Below are positions 33,052-40,808 of a stretch of DNA of 53,462 nucleotides, one piece after another. The first letter of the stretch is position 1. Every line of letters begins with the position of its first letter. The stretch is from Pseudolysinimonas_A sp049651805 (lineage in GTDB: Bacteria; Actinomycetota; Actinomycetes; Actinomycetales; Microbacteriaceae): NCBI RefSeq assembly GCF_049651805.1, contig NZ_JBASCU010000040.1, positions 1 to 53,462 on the forward strand, given 5' to 3'. The notes under the pieces were generated by a model that searched no databases, had not been told where the DNA came from, and saw nothing but the letters and a program-made list of their open reading frames with translations. A program made the position numbers and the translations under genes.

Positions 33052-33111
33052 ACAAAAGGCGCCTCTGATCAGGGAAAAGGCGATGTCGGTGGGTGGTGTC
33101 ACAGTGTTGGC

Positions 33112-34473
33112 ATGACGGAAGCCCCCGACCTCGATACGGTGATCGCGCTGTTGCGCGACGCCGTGCGTTCGGATGCGCGGGGGCTCACCGATGAAGAGTC
33201 GTGCGAGCGGGCGGCCGTGGTCGAAGAAGCCGGTCGGCTCATCGACGCGATGCGGGTCGAGAGCGCTGCCGACTTGGCGCGGAGGTCCCGCCCGGAACTC
33301 GGTGAGGCGGGGTTGGCGCGGCGGCACGGGTGCCGAACGGCGGCGCAACTTCTGGAACGCATCGCCCGGGTGTCGGCGCGGGAGGCGGCGCGCCGGGCCC
33401 AGCTCGGGTCGGTGTTGGCGCCGCGGTGCGCGCTTGACGGCTCGCCACTGACCGCGCAGTTCGCGATCGCCGGTGCGGCTGTCGAGCGCGGAGAGATCGG
33501 AGTCGACGCGGCCTGGGCGATCACCCGGGCGCTCGGCCAGGCTTCCGCGCACGCGTCACCTCTTGACCTCGAGGCTGCAGAGGAGCATCTCGTTGCGGCG
33601 GCCCGGGTGGATTCTGCGGACCTCGTCGCGGTGCAGGCACGATTGTGGCGCGAGGCCCTCGACCCCGACGGTGCCGAGCCTCGTGAGGAGGAGCTGCGGG
33701 CGCGCCGAGAGCTGCGCTTCGGTCGCGAGGTCGATGGCATGACGCCGTTCCACGGCTGGGCCGATCCGAACGCCGCCGCAATCATGCGGGCGGCAGCGAG
33801 CGAACGCACCTCGCCGTACCGGCAGCCGCGGTTCGTCGCCGAGGGTGATCCCGACGTCGACTGCGAGGGGCTCGGCGTCTTCGGCGAAGACCGCCGTACG
33901 CGCCCGCAGAAGTCGTTCGACGCGTTCATCGGGCTGCTGCAGGCCGGCATCCGCGCCGACGCCCAGGCGACCGGATCCCTGCACTCGATCGCGACGGTCA
34001 ACGTCACCGTGTCACTCGACGCGCTCGCCTCCGGGGTCGGTCACGCCTTCCTCGACGACGTCGACGAGGCGATCTCCGCCGCGACGGCCCAAGAGATCGC
34101 GTGCGACGCGGGCTACCGCCTGCACATCACGGGCAAGAACGGCCAACCGCTCTTCCAGGGCGAGCGAAGACGCTACTTCACCGCCGCCCAGCGAAGATCC
34201 TTGGCCGTCCGAGACGGCGGCTGCGTCTGGCCCCAGTGCACGTCGCCCCCATCCTGGACTCACGCCCACCACGTGATCCCGGTCTCGGAAGGTGGCCCCA
34301 CCGATATCGACAACGGCACCCTGCTTTGTCCGTACCATCACCATCTGCTGCATCGCGGTGAGTATCGGATGCGGATGAACAACGGGCTACCCGAACTACT
34401 GGCCCCGCGATGGATCGATCCGGATCAGGTCTGGCGCGCGGTCGGTCGGAGCCGCTTGCGTGCCACAGCCTGA
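33112..34473 (+). CDS. DUF222 / 13E12-repeat HNH endonuclease
   Basis: A 453-residue protein of the actinobacterial 13E12 (REP13E12) family. A long helical DUF222 domain (about 1-320) precedes a C-terminal HNH nuclease with VRDGGCVWPQC, THAHHVIPVSEGGPTDIDNGTLLCPYHHHLLH. The family occurs in many divergent copies per genome and is thought to be mobile or selfish, but no repeats or attachment sites are visible at its edges. The ATG lacks a clear ribosome site. A second copy, cut by the window end, is at 53265-53462. Confidence 0.88.
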   Translation: MTEAPDLDTVIALLRDAVRSDARGLTDEESCERAAVVEEAGRLIDAMRVESAADLARRSRPELGEAGLARRHGCRTAAQLLERIARVSAREAARRAQLGSVLAPRCALDGSPLTAQFAIAGAAVERGEIGVDAAWAITRALGQASAHASPLDLEAAEEHLVAAARVDSADLVAVQARLWREALDPDGAEPREEELRARRELRFGREVDGMTPFHGWADPNAAAIMRAAASERTSPYRQPRFVAEGDPDVDCEGLGVFGEDRRTRPQKSFDAFIGLLQAGIRADAQATGSLHSIATVNVTVSLDALASGVGHAFLDDVDEAISAATAQEIACDAGYRLHITGKNGQPLFQGERRRYFTAAQRRSLAVRDGGCVWPQCTSPPSWTHAHHVIPVSEGGPTDIDNGTLLCPYHHHLLHRGEYRMRMNNGLPELLAPRWIDPDQVWRAVGRSRLRATA

Positions 34474-34507
34474 TTGCGGCGGGCTTGGGGCTGCCCAACG
34501 GATGGGC

Positions 34508-34519
34508 GATACTGTGCCG
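34508..34519 (+). promoter_or_regulatory. Leaderless -10 box of the small zinc-ribbon gene
   Basis: GATACT (34508-34513) lies six bases before the ATG at 34520, with no ribosome site. Confidence 0.4.
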
Positions 34520-34705
34520 ATGGCCGAGCCCGGAGCTAGCGGAGAGCAATTCGGATTCGCAGAGTGCCCGATGTGTGAAAACTACGACATGCATTCGCGC
34601 ACCTCTGGCGGCGCCTACCAGTGCGCGCTCTGCAACACGTCCTGGGGGGGTGGCGGGGCCCCTTCGGGGTCGAGTTGGCTCCCTCAGTCGCCACCGGTCC
34701 GATAG
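34520..34705 (+). CDS. Small zinc-ribbon protein
   Basis: A predicted 61-residue protein with two CxxC knuckles 17 residues apart (ECPMCENYDMHS and YQCALCNTSW), the pattern of a compact zinc ribbon. The tail is Gly/Pro/Ser-rich. The ATG is chosen because GATACT lies six bases upstream, the same leaderless layout as other genes here; longer in-frame starts exist. No specific family is recognised. It lies between the HNH element and the convergent DEAD-box helicase. Confidence 0.55.
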   Translation: MAEPGASGEQFGFAECPMCENYDMHSRTSGGAYQCALCNTSWGGGGAPSGSSWLPQSPPVR

Positions 34706-34743
34706 AGACAAGACGGCGCGGGGTGCGCGCCACCGGGGACAGT

Positions 34744-36171
34744 TCAGGCCGCGGGCGGGGTGGCGGCGCCACCGCCGGAGCCACTGCGGCGACGACGCGT
34801 GCGCTTGCGCGCAGTGGTGCTGCCACCGTCGTGCGTGCCGCCGCCTTCTTGACGCGGCGCGCCCGTCGAAGTGCCGGCGCCGCCGGACCCACCGCGCGAA
34901 CGCGAACGCTGCCGCGGCGGACGCTCGCCCGAACCCGACTCGCTCGAGGCGGCGCGGGGCTCACGCTCGAGGTGCGGAGCCGCCGGGGTCATCTTGAGCC
35001 GACCCTTCGCCCCAACCGGGATGTTGAGTTCTTCGAAGAGGTGCGGCGATGACGAGTAGGTCTCGGTCGGCTCCGGGATGCCCATCTCGAGGGCGCGGTT
35101 GATGAGCGCCCACTTGTGCATGTCGGCCCAGTCGACGAAGGTGACCGCGATGCCGGTCTTGCCGGCGCGGCCGGTGCGGCCGGCGCGGTGCAGGTAGGTC
35201 TTCTCGTCTTCGGGGATCGTGTGGTTGATGACGTGCGTCACGTCGTCGACGTCGATGCCGCGCGCCGCGACATCCGTGGCGACCAGCACCTCCTTCTTGC
35301 CGGCCTTGAACGACGCCATCGAGCGCTCGCGCGCCTCCTGGCTCATGTCGCCGTGCACGGCGGCGGTGCTGAAGCCGCGGTCGCTCAACTCTTCGACGAG
35401 CTTCTGGGCGGCGCGCTTCGTGCGGGTGAAGATCACGGTCTTGCCGCGGCCCTCGGCTTGCAGGATGCGGGCGACGACCTCGTCTTTGTCGAGCGAGTGA
35501 GCGCGGTAGACGAGGTGCTGGATGTTCGCCTGGGTGAGGCCCTCATCCGGGTCGGTCGCACGGATGTGGATGGGCCGGTTCATGAACCGGCGCGCGAGGG
35601 CGACGACCGGGCCGGGCATCGTCGCCGAGAACAGCATCGTGTGCCGGTCGGGCGGGGTCTGCGCGAACAGCTTCTCGACGTCGGGCAGGAAGCCCAGGTC
35701 GAGCATCTTGTCGGCCTCGTCGAGCACCATGATCTTCACGTTCGCGAACGACAGCAGGCGCTGCCCGGCGAGGTCGAGCAGGCGACCGGGGGTGCCGACG
35801 ACGATCTGGGCGCCGGCCTTGAGCTGCTCGACCTGACCCTCGTATGCCTTGCCGCCGTAGATCGCGACGATCTTGGTGGGGCGCTTCGATGCGGCGAGCT
35901 CGAGGTCTTCGGCCACCTGAACGCAGAGTTCGCGGGTCGGCACGACCACGAGCGCCTTCACGCCGGGCTCCGGGTCGGGGCCGAGCTGCTGGATGAGCGG
36001 CAGCCCGAACCCGAAGGTCTTGCCGGTGCCGGTCTTGGCCTGGCCGATGATGTCTTGCCGGGAGAGGCCGAGCGGGATGGTCTGGCTCTGAATCGGGAAG
36101 GGCTCGATGATGCCCTTCTCGGCGAGCGCGTCGACCATGTCAGGCTCGATCCCGAGATCACTGAAAGTCAA
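34744..36171 (-). CDS. DEAD-box RNA helicase
   Basis: An ATP-dependent RNA helicase of the RhlE/CsdA class, about 475 residues. Motifs in order: Q motif PFPIQSQTIP, I AKTGTGKT, Ia PTRELCVQ, II VLDEADKM, III FSATMP, IV VIFTRTK, V ATDVAARGID and VI HRAGRTGRAG. The C-terminal ~80 residues are Arg/Gly/Ser-rich (ERPPRQRSRSRGGSGG then TARKRTRRRRSGSGGG), an RNA-binding tail. The start is uncertain: TTG 36171 (LTFSDLGIEPDMV) matches the family start; TTG 36189 or an ATG at 36348 are in-frame alternatives. It is divergent from the ferritin-like gene. Confidence 0.9.
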   Translation of the reverse strand: MTFSDLGIEPDMVDALAEKGIIEPFPIQSQTIPLGLSRQDIIGQAKTGTGKTFGFGLPLIQQLGPDPEPGVKALVVVPTRELCVQVAEDLELAASKRPTKIVAIYGGKAYEGQVEQLKAGAQIVVGTPGRLLDLAGQRLLSFANVKIMVLDEADKMLDLGFLPDVEKLFAQTPPDRHTMLFSATMPGPVVALARRFMNRPIHIRATDPDEGLTQANIQHLVYRAHSLDKDEVVARILQAEGRGKTVIFTRTKRAAQKLVEELSDRGFSTAAVHGDMSQEARERSMASFKAGKKEVLVATDVAARGIDVDDVTHVINHTIPEDEKTYLHRAGRTGRAGKTGIAVTFVDWADMHKWALINRALEMGIPEPTETYSSSPHLFEELNIPVGAKGRLKMTPAAPHLEREPRAASSESGSGERPPRQRSRSRGGSGGAGTSTGAPRQEGGGTHDGGSTTARKRTRRRRSGSGGGAATPPAA

Positions 36172-36253
36172 AGGGGCACTGCTATTCAAAAGATTGGCCT
36201 GTCTGTCTTCGGTGCCTACTTCGCACCCGGGATCAGGGTGATCCCGCGGACAG

Positions 36254-36266
36254 TAGGCTGGTTTAC
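36254..36266 (+). promoter_or_regulatory. Leaderless -10 box of the ferritin-like gene
   Basis: TAGGCT (36254-36259) lies seven bases before the GTG at 36267, with no ribosome site. Confidence 0.5.
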
Positions 36267-36980
36267 GTGTTGGGCTGGCTGCGTCGGAGACGGATCCGCG
36301 CCCGAGGTGTGACCCGGCCGGTCCGATCGGAGGCCGTGGAGGCCACACGCGTCGAACTCGCCGAACTCGCCCCCGATGCGCAAGCCTACCTGGGTCAGCT
36401 CGCCTATCTCACGCTCGTGCTGTTCGAGAACCTCGGACGCGGCGCCGCGGTGGCCCCCACGGTGTCGGGCAAGAGCCGCCTGGGACGCGTCGCCGCGGAG
36501 GTGCTGGAGATCCACGAGGCGGTGCTCGCCGAGCTGGAATCACGCCGCATCGACTCGTCGGAGGCGATGGAGCCCTACCGCCCGATGCTCGACGACTTTC
36601 AGCGCCGCACGCAGGGTGACGACTGGCACGAGATTCTCATCACCTGCTACCTGACTTCGGGGTTTCTACTCGACTTCTTCGCCGGACTCGCCGCGGGGCT
36701 GCCGGGCGGACTCTCCGACCGCATCTCGGCGCTGCTCTCCGACGACGAGGCCGAAGACCTGCTCGTCGAAGAGCTGCGCGAAGCGATCGACGGCAACCCA
36801 CGCCTGGCATCCCGCCTCGCGATGTGGGGCCGCCGCCTCGTCGGCGACACGATGCTCGTCGCCCGCTCGGCCCTGCACCTCGAACAGCGCGCCGACGGTG
36901 AGGCGCGGGTCGAGCCGATCTTCACCGAACTGATCGCGGCACACACCCGCCGGATGGATGCCCTCGGCCTCACGGCCTGA
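36267..36980 (+). CDS. Ferritin-like fold protein (MiaE_2 type)
   Basis: A 237-residue helical protein of the actinobacterial ferritin-like/MiaE-like family. Carboxylates and histidines for a possible di-iron site appear in VLFENLGRG, VLEIHEAVLAELE, DDWHEILITCYLTSGFLLDF and EPIFTELIAAHTRRMD. The relation to tRNA hydroxylase MiaE is by fold only, and no substrate is known. It is usually found near the DEAD-box helicase and DUF3107, as here. Confidence 0.82.
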   Translation: MLGWLRRRRIRARGVTRPVRSEAVEATRVELAELAPDAQAYLGQLAYLTLVLFENLGRGAAVAPTVSGKSRLGRVAAEVLEIHEAVLAELESRRIDSSEAMEPYRPMLDDFQRRTQGDDWHEILITCYLTSGFLLDFFAGLAAGLPGGLSDRISALLSDDEAEDLLVEELREAIDGNPRLASRLAMWGRRLVGDTMLVARSALHLEQRADGEARVEPIFTELIAAHTRRMDALGLTA

Positions 36981-36996
36981 GCGTTTCGAGCAGGGC

Positions 36997-37314
36997 TTAG
37001 GCCTTACCGCCCGAGAGTCGGCCGCCCGACAGAGCATGCAGATGGCGGGCATCGGCCGCCTGACGGCGCTTGCTCAGAATCAGCGCGACGACGAGCGGCA
37101 CGACGGTCGCGGCACCGAGAGCGGCGAGCCAGATCCATCCGCCGTCGGCCTTCCAGCCGAGCCAGGTGAGACCCGCCCAGGTGGCGGCAGTCACCGCCGC
37201 ACCGAGAGCGGGCATCAGGGCGACGCCGTAGACCTCGCGGCCCGGCAACAGGTAGCGCAGCAGGATGCCGATTCCGGCGCCGACGACGGTGACGTAGACG
37301 ATTTCCATTTCCAT
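36997..37314 (-). CDS. Small conserved membrane protein
   Basis: A 105-residue protein with three hydrophobic segments (VYVTVVGAGIGILLRYLL, LMPALGAAVTAATWAGLTWL and WIWLAALGAATVVPLVVALIL) and a basic C-terminal tail. The ATG at 37314 has GGGAG seven bases upstream; the ATG at 37308 is possible. Function is unknown. It follows DUF3107 by 26 bases in the same direction. Confidence 0.78.
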   Translation of the reverse strand: MEMEIVYVTVVGAGIGILLRYLLPGREVYGVALMPALGAAVTAATWAGLTWLGWKADGGWIWLAALGAATVVPLVVALILSKRRQAADARHLHALSGGRLSGGKA

Positions 37315-37340
37315 GGTGATCTCCCGGGTGCGGAAGGGCG

Positions 37341-37565
37341 CTAGGCGACGAAGCCGACGCGGCGGCTCGACTCGCTGCCGACCTCGAGATACGAGAACGA
37401 GGCGACGGGCACGATGTACACCTTGCCCTTGTCATCGCTCAGCTTGATGAACTTGGCGTCGGAGTCGAGCGCAGCCGACACGATCTTCTCCACCTCGACG
37501 GCCGTCTGCGACGACTCGAAGCTCAGTTCACGGGGCGAGTTGGCGATACCGATGCGAATGTCCAC
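37341..37565 (-). CDS. DUF3107 protein
   Basis: A 74-residue conserved actinobacterial protein (DUF3107, annotated elsewhere as ATP-binding without firm proof). It opens DIRIGIANSPRELSFESSQTAVEVE and ends YIVPVASFSYLEVGSESSRRVGF. The GTG has TACTCT (minus strand 37578-37573) seven bases upstream, giving a leaderless start. Longer readings in this frame are shadow of the helicase gene opposite. Confidence 0.9.
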   Translation of the reverse strand: MDIRIGIANSPRELSFESSQTAVEVEKIVSAALDSDAKFIKLSDDKGKVYIVPVASFSYLEVGSESSRRVGFVA

Positions 37566-37670
37566 GAGGTTCAGAGTAATGCGCGGGCCGGGCGCGGTTG
37601 ACCCGGTTCGCCCGAGGCGGAAACGCGAGCGACGGATGCCGGGTCGGCGGTGGCGGATATCTTCGGCTGA

Positions 37671-40600
37671 GTGAGCGGGTTGGGTTTCGAAACGCATCCG
37701 GCGGAGCCGGGCGCTACTCAACCCGCGGGAGTGGCGCTGGACGCGTCGCAGCTCGCTGTCGTGAAGCTGCCCGACGGGGCCTCTGCCGCAGTGCTCGGAG
37801 CACCGGGGTCGGGTAAGACGACGACGATCGTCGAACTGGTCGCCGATCGGGTCCTGACACGCGGGTGGGACCCGCGGTCGGTGCTCGTGCTCACCTCGGC
37901 GCGCGCGGCGGCGACCCGGCTTCGCGACCAGATCGCCGTGCGGCTCGGGGTGGCCACCGATGGGCCGCTCGCGCGCACCGCACCGTCGCTCGCCTACGAG
38001 ATCGTCGGCGTGACGGCCCGGGCGGCGGGGGAGACTCCACCGCGGCTCGTCACCGGCGCCGAACAGGATGCCGACCTCGCGACGCTGCTCGACGGCCACA
38101 TCGCCGCCGGTTCCGGCCCGGCGTGGCCCGAACCGTTGACGCCCGAGGTGCGGCGCACGGGGCGGTTCCGCTCCGAACTGCGCGACCTGTTCGCCCGCGC
38201 CACCGAGCAGGGCATCGACCCGCGGCGCCTGAGCGAGCTGGGTCGTGCGACCGATCGCCCCGAGTGGGTGGCGGCGGGGGAGTTCTTCGACGAGTACCTC
38301 GATGTCGTCGCTTCGGCACGTCCCGAGCAACGCGACCCCGCCGAACTGGCGCGGCTCGCGATCGCCACCCTGGATGCCGGCGGCGGCGGCGAGCGGGTCG
38401 CCGGGCTGCGGCTCGTCGTCATCGACGACCTTCCCGAAGCCACCGAGGCGACGCTCGGTCTGCTCGCCGCACTCGTGCGACGCGGCATCCCGGTGATCGC
38501 GTTCGGCGATCCCGATGTCGCGACGAACGCGTTCCGCGGGGGAGAGCCGGATGCGCTGGGTCGCCTGGCGAGTGTGCTCGGCGTCGCCGAACTCGGCCCC
38601 TCGGCGGTGGCGACTCTCGTGCTGGAACACGTGCACCGGTCGAACGCCGTGCTCCGCGCATTCACAGGGACCGTGACCGAGCGCATCGGCACGGCGGCCG
38701 CGGGTGCCCAGCGCCGAGCCGTTGCCGACCGCCTCACCCTGGCCCGTCCGCCACTCGCGAGAATCGAAGCCCCGACGGCGGCCCGCACTGCCGCCGTGAT
38801 CGCGCGAGCCCTGCGTGAAGAGCACGTGCTGCACGGGGTGCCGTGGAACCGGCTCGCCGTGATCGTGCGCAGCGGGGCCGCCGTGCCGGCGCTCGCCCGA
38901 TCCCTCGCGCTCGCCGAGGTGCCGACCCGCACCGGCGGGGGCGGGCTCGCTCTGCGCGACGACGCTGCGGCTCGCGCCCTGCTCGCGGTCGTCGAGGCCG
39001 GCACCGGGCGACTCCGCCTGACCGCCGACGTCGCTGCCGAACTGCTCACCGGGCCGTTCGGCGGACTCGACCCGATCGGGTTGCGCCGCCTGAAGATCGC
39101 CCTGCGTACCGACGAGGCAAGAGCGGGTGGGGCGCGCCCGAGTGGCGAGTTGCTCGTCGAGGCGCTCGCCGCTCCGGGCCGGTTCTCCACGATCGACGCC
39201 CCCGTCGCCCGCACCGCCGAGCGTCTGGCGGGCACCCTCGACGCCCTCCGCACCGCCGAGCCGACCGCGACCGCCGAAGAGCTGCTCTGGCTCGCCTGGG
39301 AACGCAGTCGTCTCGCGAAGCCCTGGCGCGCCCAAGCGCTCGGCGCCGGGGTCGCGGCCGCGGAGGCCAACCGCGACCTCGACGGCATCGTGGGGCTGTT
39401 CGCCGCCGCGAAGCGCTTCGCCGAACGCCGGCCGGATGTCGCCGCGAGCGAGTTCTTCGCCGAGCTGCGTGATGCCGAAGTGTCGGAAGACCTCATCGTG
39501 CCCACCCGCAGCGACGACGCGGTCTTGGTCACGACACCCTCGGGCGCGGTCGGGCTGGAGTTCGACACCGTCGTCGTCGCCGGACTGCAAGAGGGCGCCT
39601 GGCCGAACCGGCGACCCCGCGGCACCCTGCTGTCGCCGCAAGCGCTCGCCCGAGCCGATGCCGGTGACGAGGGCGTGCTCGACGAACGACGGCTCGTGCT
39701 CGACGACGAGCTGCGGATGTTCGCGCTCGCCGTCTCCCGGGCGCGCGAGCGGGTGCTGCTCGCGGCGGTCGTCAACGACGACGAGTCCCGCAGCGTGCTC
39801 ATCGACCTACTGCCGCCCGACACTCCTCTGCTCGCCGAGGGGTCGCCCCTCACGCTTCGGGGCACGACGGGTCGGTTGCGCCGGCTGCTGACTTCCCGCG
39901 GAGTCGACCCGCGCACCCGAAGCGCGGCGGCATCCTCTCTCGCTCATCTCGCCGAACTCGGCGTGCCGGGAGCGAGCCCCGACGAGTGGCACGGTTTGTT
40001 ACGGATCTCGAGTGAAAGCCCCCTCTTCGACGGGGTGCAGGTGCCGATCTCGCCCTCGCGGCTGGAGCGCTTCGAGGAGTCGCCGCTCGACTGGTTCCTC
40101 GAGACGATCGGTGGCTCGTCGTCGACGACGCTGATGGATGTCGGCACGATTCTGCACTGGGCGATGGAGACCGCCGAGTCGCCCGACGCGACGGCGGTGT
40201 GGGAGCGGGTCGAGAAGCGCTGGGGCGAACTGCTGTTCGAGTCGCCGTGGCTGGCCGAGCAGCACCGGCGCAGCGCCCGGGTGCTCGCCGACGGCATCGC
40301 CGCCTACCTCGGTGACTTCGCGACCGGGGGCGGGGTCGTGGTCGGCGCCGAGAAGAAGTTCGAGCTCGAGATCGACCGGGCGACCGTGCGCGGCACGATC
40401 GACCGGGTCGAACGCGCGGCCGACGGCAGCGTCGTGATCGTCGACCTGAAGACCGGCAGCCCGGTGACGAACCAGGCGAAGATCGACGCGGTCGCGCAAC
40501 TCGGTGCCTACCAGCTCGCCTACCGGGCCGGGCTGTTCGACGACGTGCTGGCCGACCTCGGCGACCACCAGCCGGGCGGCGCGAAACTGCTCTACGTCAA

Positions 40601-40808
40601 GTCGGGGGTCGGCGGCAAGAAGTACCGGGAAGGCGTGCAGGCGCCGCTCGGCGACGAGGGATTGGAAGCCTTCCGCGAGCGCATCCGGCAGGTGGCGATC
40701 GGCATGGCGGCGGCATCCTTCGAAGGCGTGTTGGAGGTCGGCGGGTACGGTCTCGGTGCCGTTCCCGAACTCCGCCTGCATCGCGTCGGGGCGGTGAGCG
40801 GGCCGTGA
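37671..40808 (+). CDS. adnA: AdnA-like helicase-nuclease subunit
   Basis: A 1045-residue UvrD-type helicase with a C-terminal RecB-family nuclease, the layout of AdnA, partner of AdnB in actinobacterial double-strand-break resection. Walker A is GAPGSGKTTTIVELV. Box II is degenerate (LVVIDDLPEATE, DD instead of DE), as expected for the weaker motor of the pair. The nuclease motif is VVIVDLKTGSPVTNQAKIDAVAQLGAYQLAY. Residues about 5-20 are encoded by a degenerate copy of the intergenic repeat. GTG start without a strong ribosome site; it overlaps adnB by four bases (GTGA). Confidence 0.88.
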   Translation: MSGLGFETHPAEPGATQPAGVALDASQLAVVKLPDGASAAVLGAPGSGKTTTIVELVADRVLTRGWDPRSVLVLTSARAAATRLRDQIAVRLGVATDGPLARTAPSLAYEIVGVTARAAGETPPRLVTGAEQDADLATLLDGHIAAGSGPAWPEPLTPEVRRTGRFRSELRDLFARATEQGIDPRRLSELGRATDRPEWVAAGEFFDEYLDVVASARPEQRDPAELARLAIATLDAGGGGERVAGLRLVVIDDLPEATEATLGLLAALVRRGIPVIAFGDPDVATNAFRGGEPDALGRLASVLGVAELGPSAVATLVLEHVHRSNAVLRAFTGTVTERIGTAAAGAQRRAVADRLTLARPPLARIEAPTAARTAAVIARALREEHVLHGVPWNRLAVIVRSGAAVPALARSLALAEVPTRTGGGGLALRDDAAARALLAVVEAGTGRLRLTADVAAELLTGPFGGLDPIGLRRLKIALRTDEARAGGARPSGELLVEALAAPGRFSTIDAPVARTAERLAGTLDALRTAEPTATAEELLWLAWERSRLAKPWRAQALGAGVAAAEANRDLDGIVGLFAAAKRFAERRPDVAASEFFAELRDAEVSEDLIVPTRSDDAVLVTTPSGAVGLEFDTVVVAGLQEGAWPNRRPRGTLLSPQALARADAGDEGVLDERRLVLDDELRMFALAVSRARERVLLAAVVNDDESRSVLIDLLPPDTPLLAEGSPLTLRGTTGRLRRLLTSRGVDPRTRSAAASSLAHLAELGVPGASPDEWHGLLRISSESPLFDGVQVPISPSRLERFEESPLDWFLETIGGSSSTTLMDVGTILHWAMETAESPDATAVWERVEKRWGELLFESPWLAEQHRRSARVLADGIAAYLGDFATGGGVVVGAEKKFELEIDRATVRGTIDRVERAADGSVVIVDLKTGSPVTNQAKIDAVAQLGAYQLAYRAGLFDDVLADLGDHQPGGAKLLYVKSGVGGKKYREGVQAPLGDEGLEAFRERIRQVAIGMAAASFEGVLEVGGYGLGAVPELRLHRVGAVSGP
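37683..37729. repeat. Degenerate intergenic repeat inside the adnA 5' end (copy G)
   Basis: GGTTTCGAAACGC at the left and CTACTCAACCCGCGGG at the right match the reverse unit of copy C (GGTTTCGACACGC and CTACTCAACCAGCGGG). The middle is CCGGCGGAGCCGG. The element is translated as residues 5-20 of AdnA. Confidence 0.7.

Noticed and set aside
33003..33111. Possible replication origin because of a DnaA box
   Set aside because: Only one perfect box and one weak match, no AT-rich unwinding region, and no dnaA, dnaN or parAB genes nearby.
37341..39641. A long minus-strand frame upstream of and including DUF3107
   Set aside because: Only the last 74 codons match a known family. The upstream part is the mirror of adnA, and a leaderless start lies at 37565.
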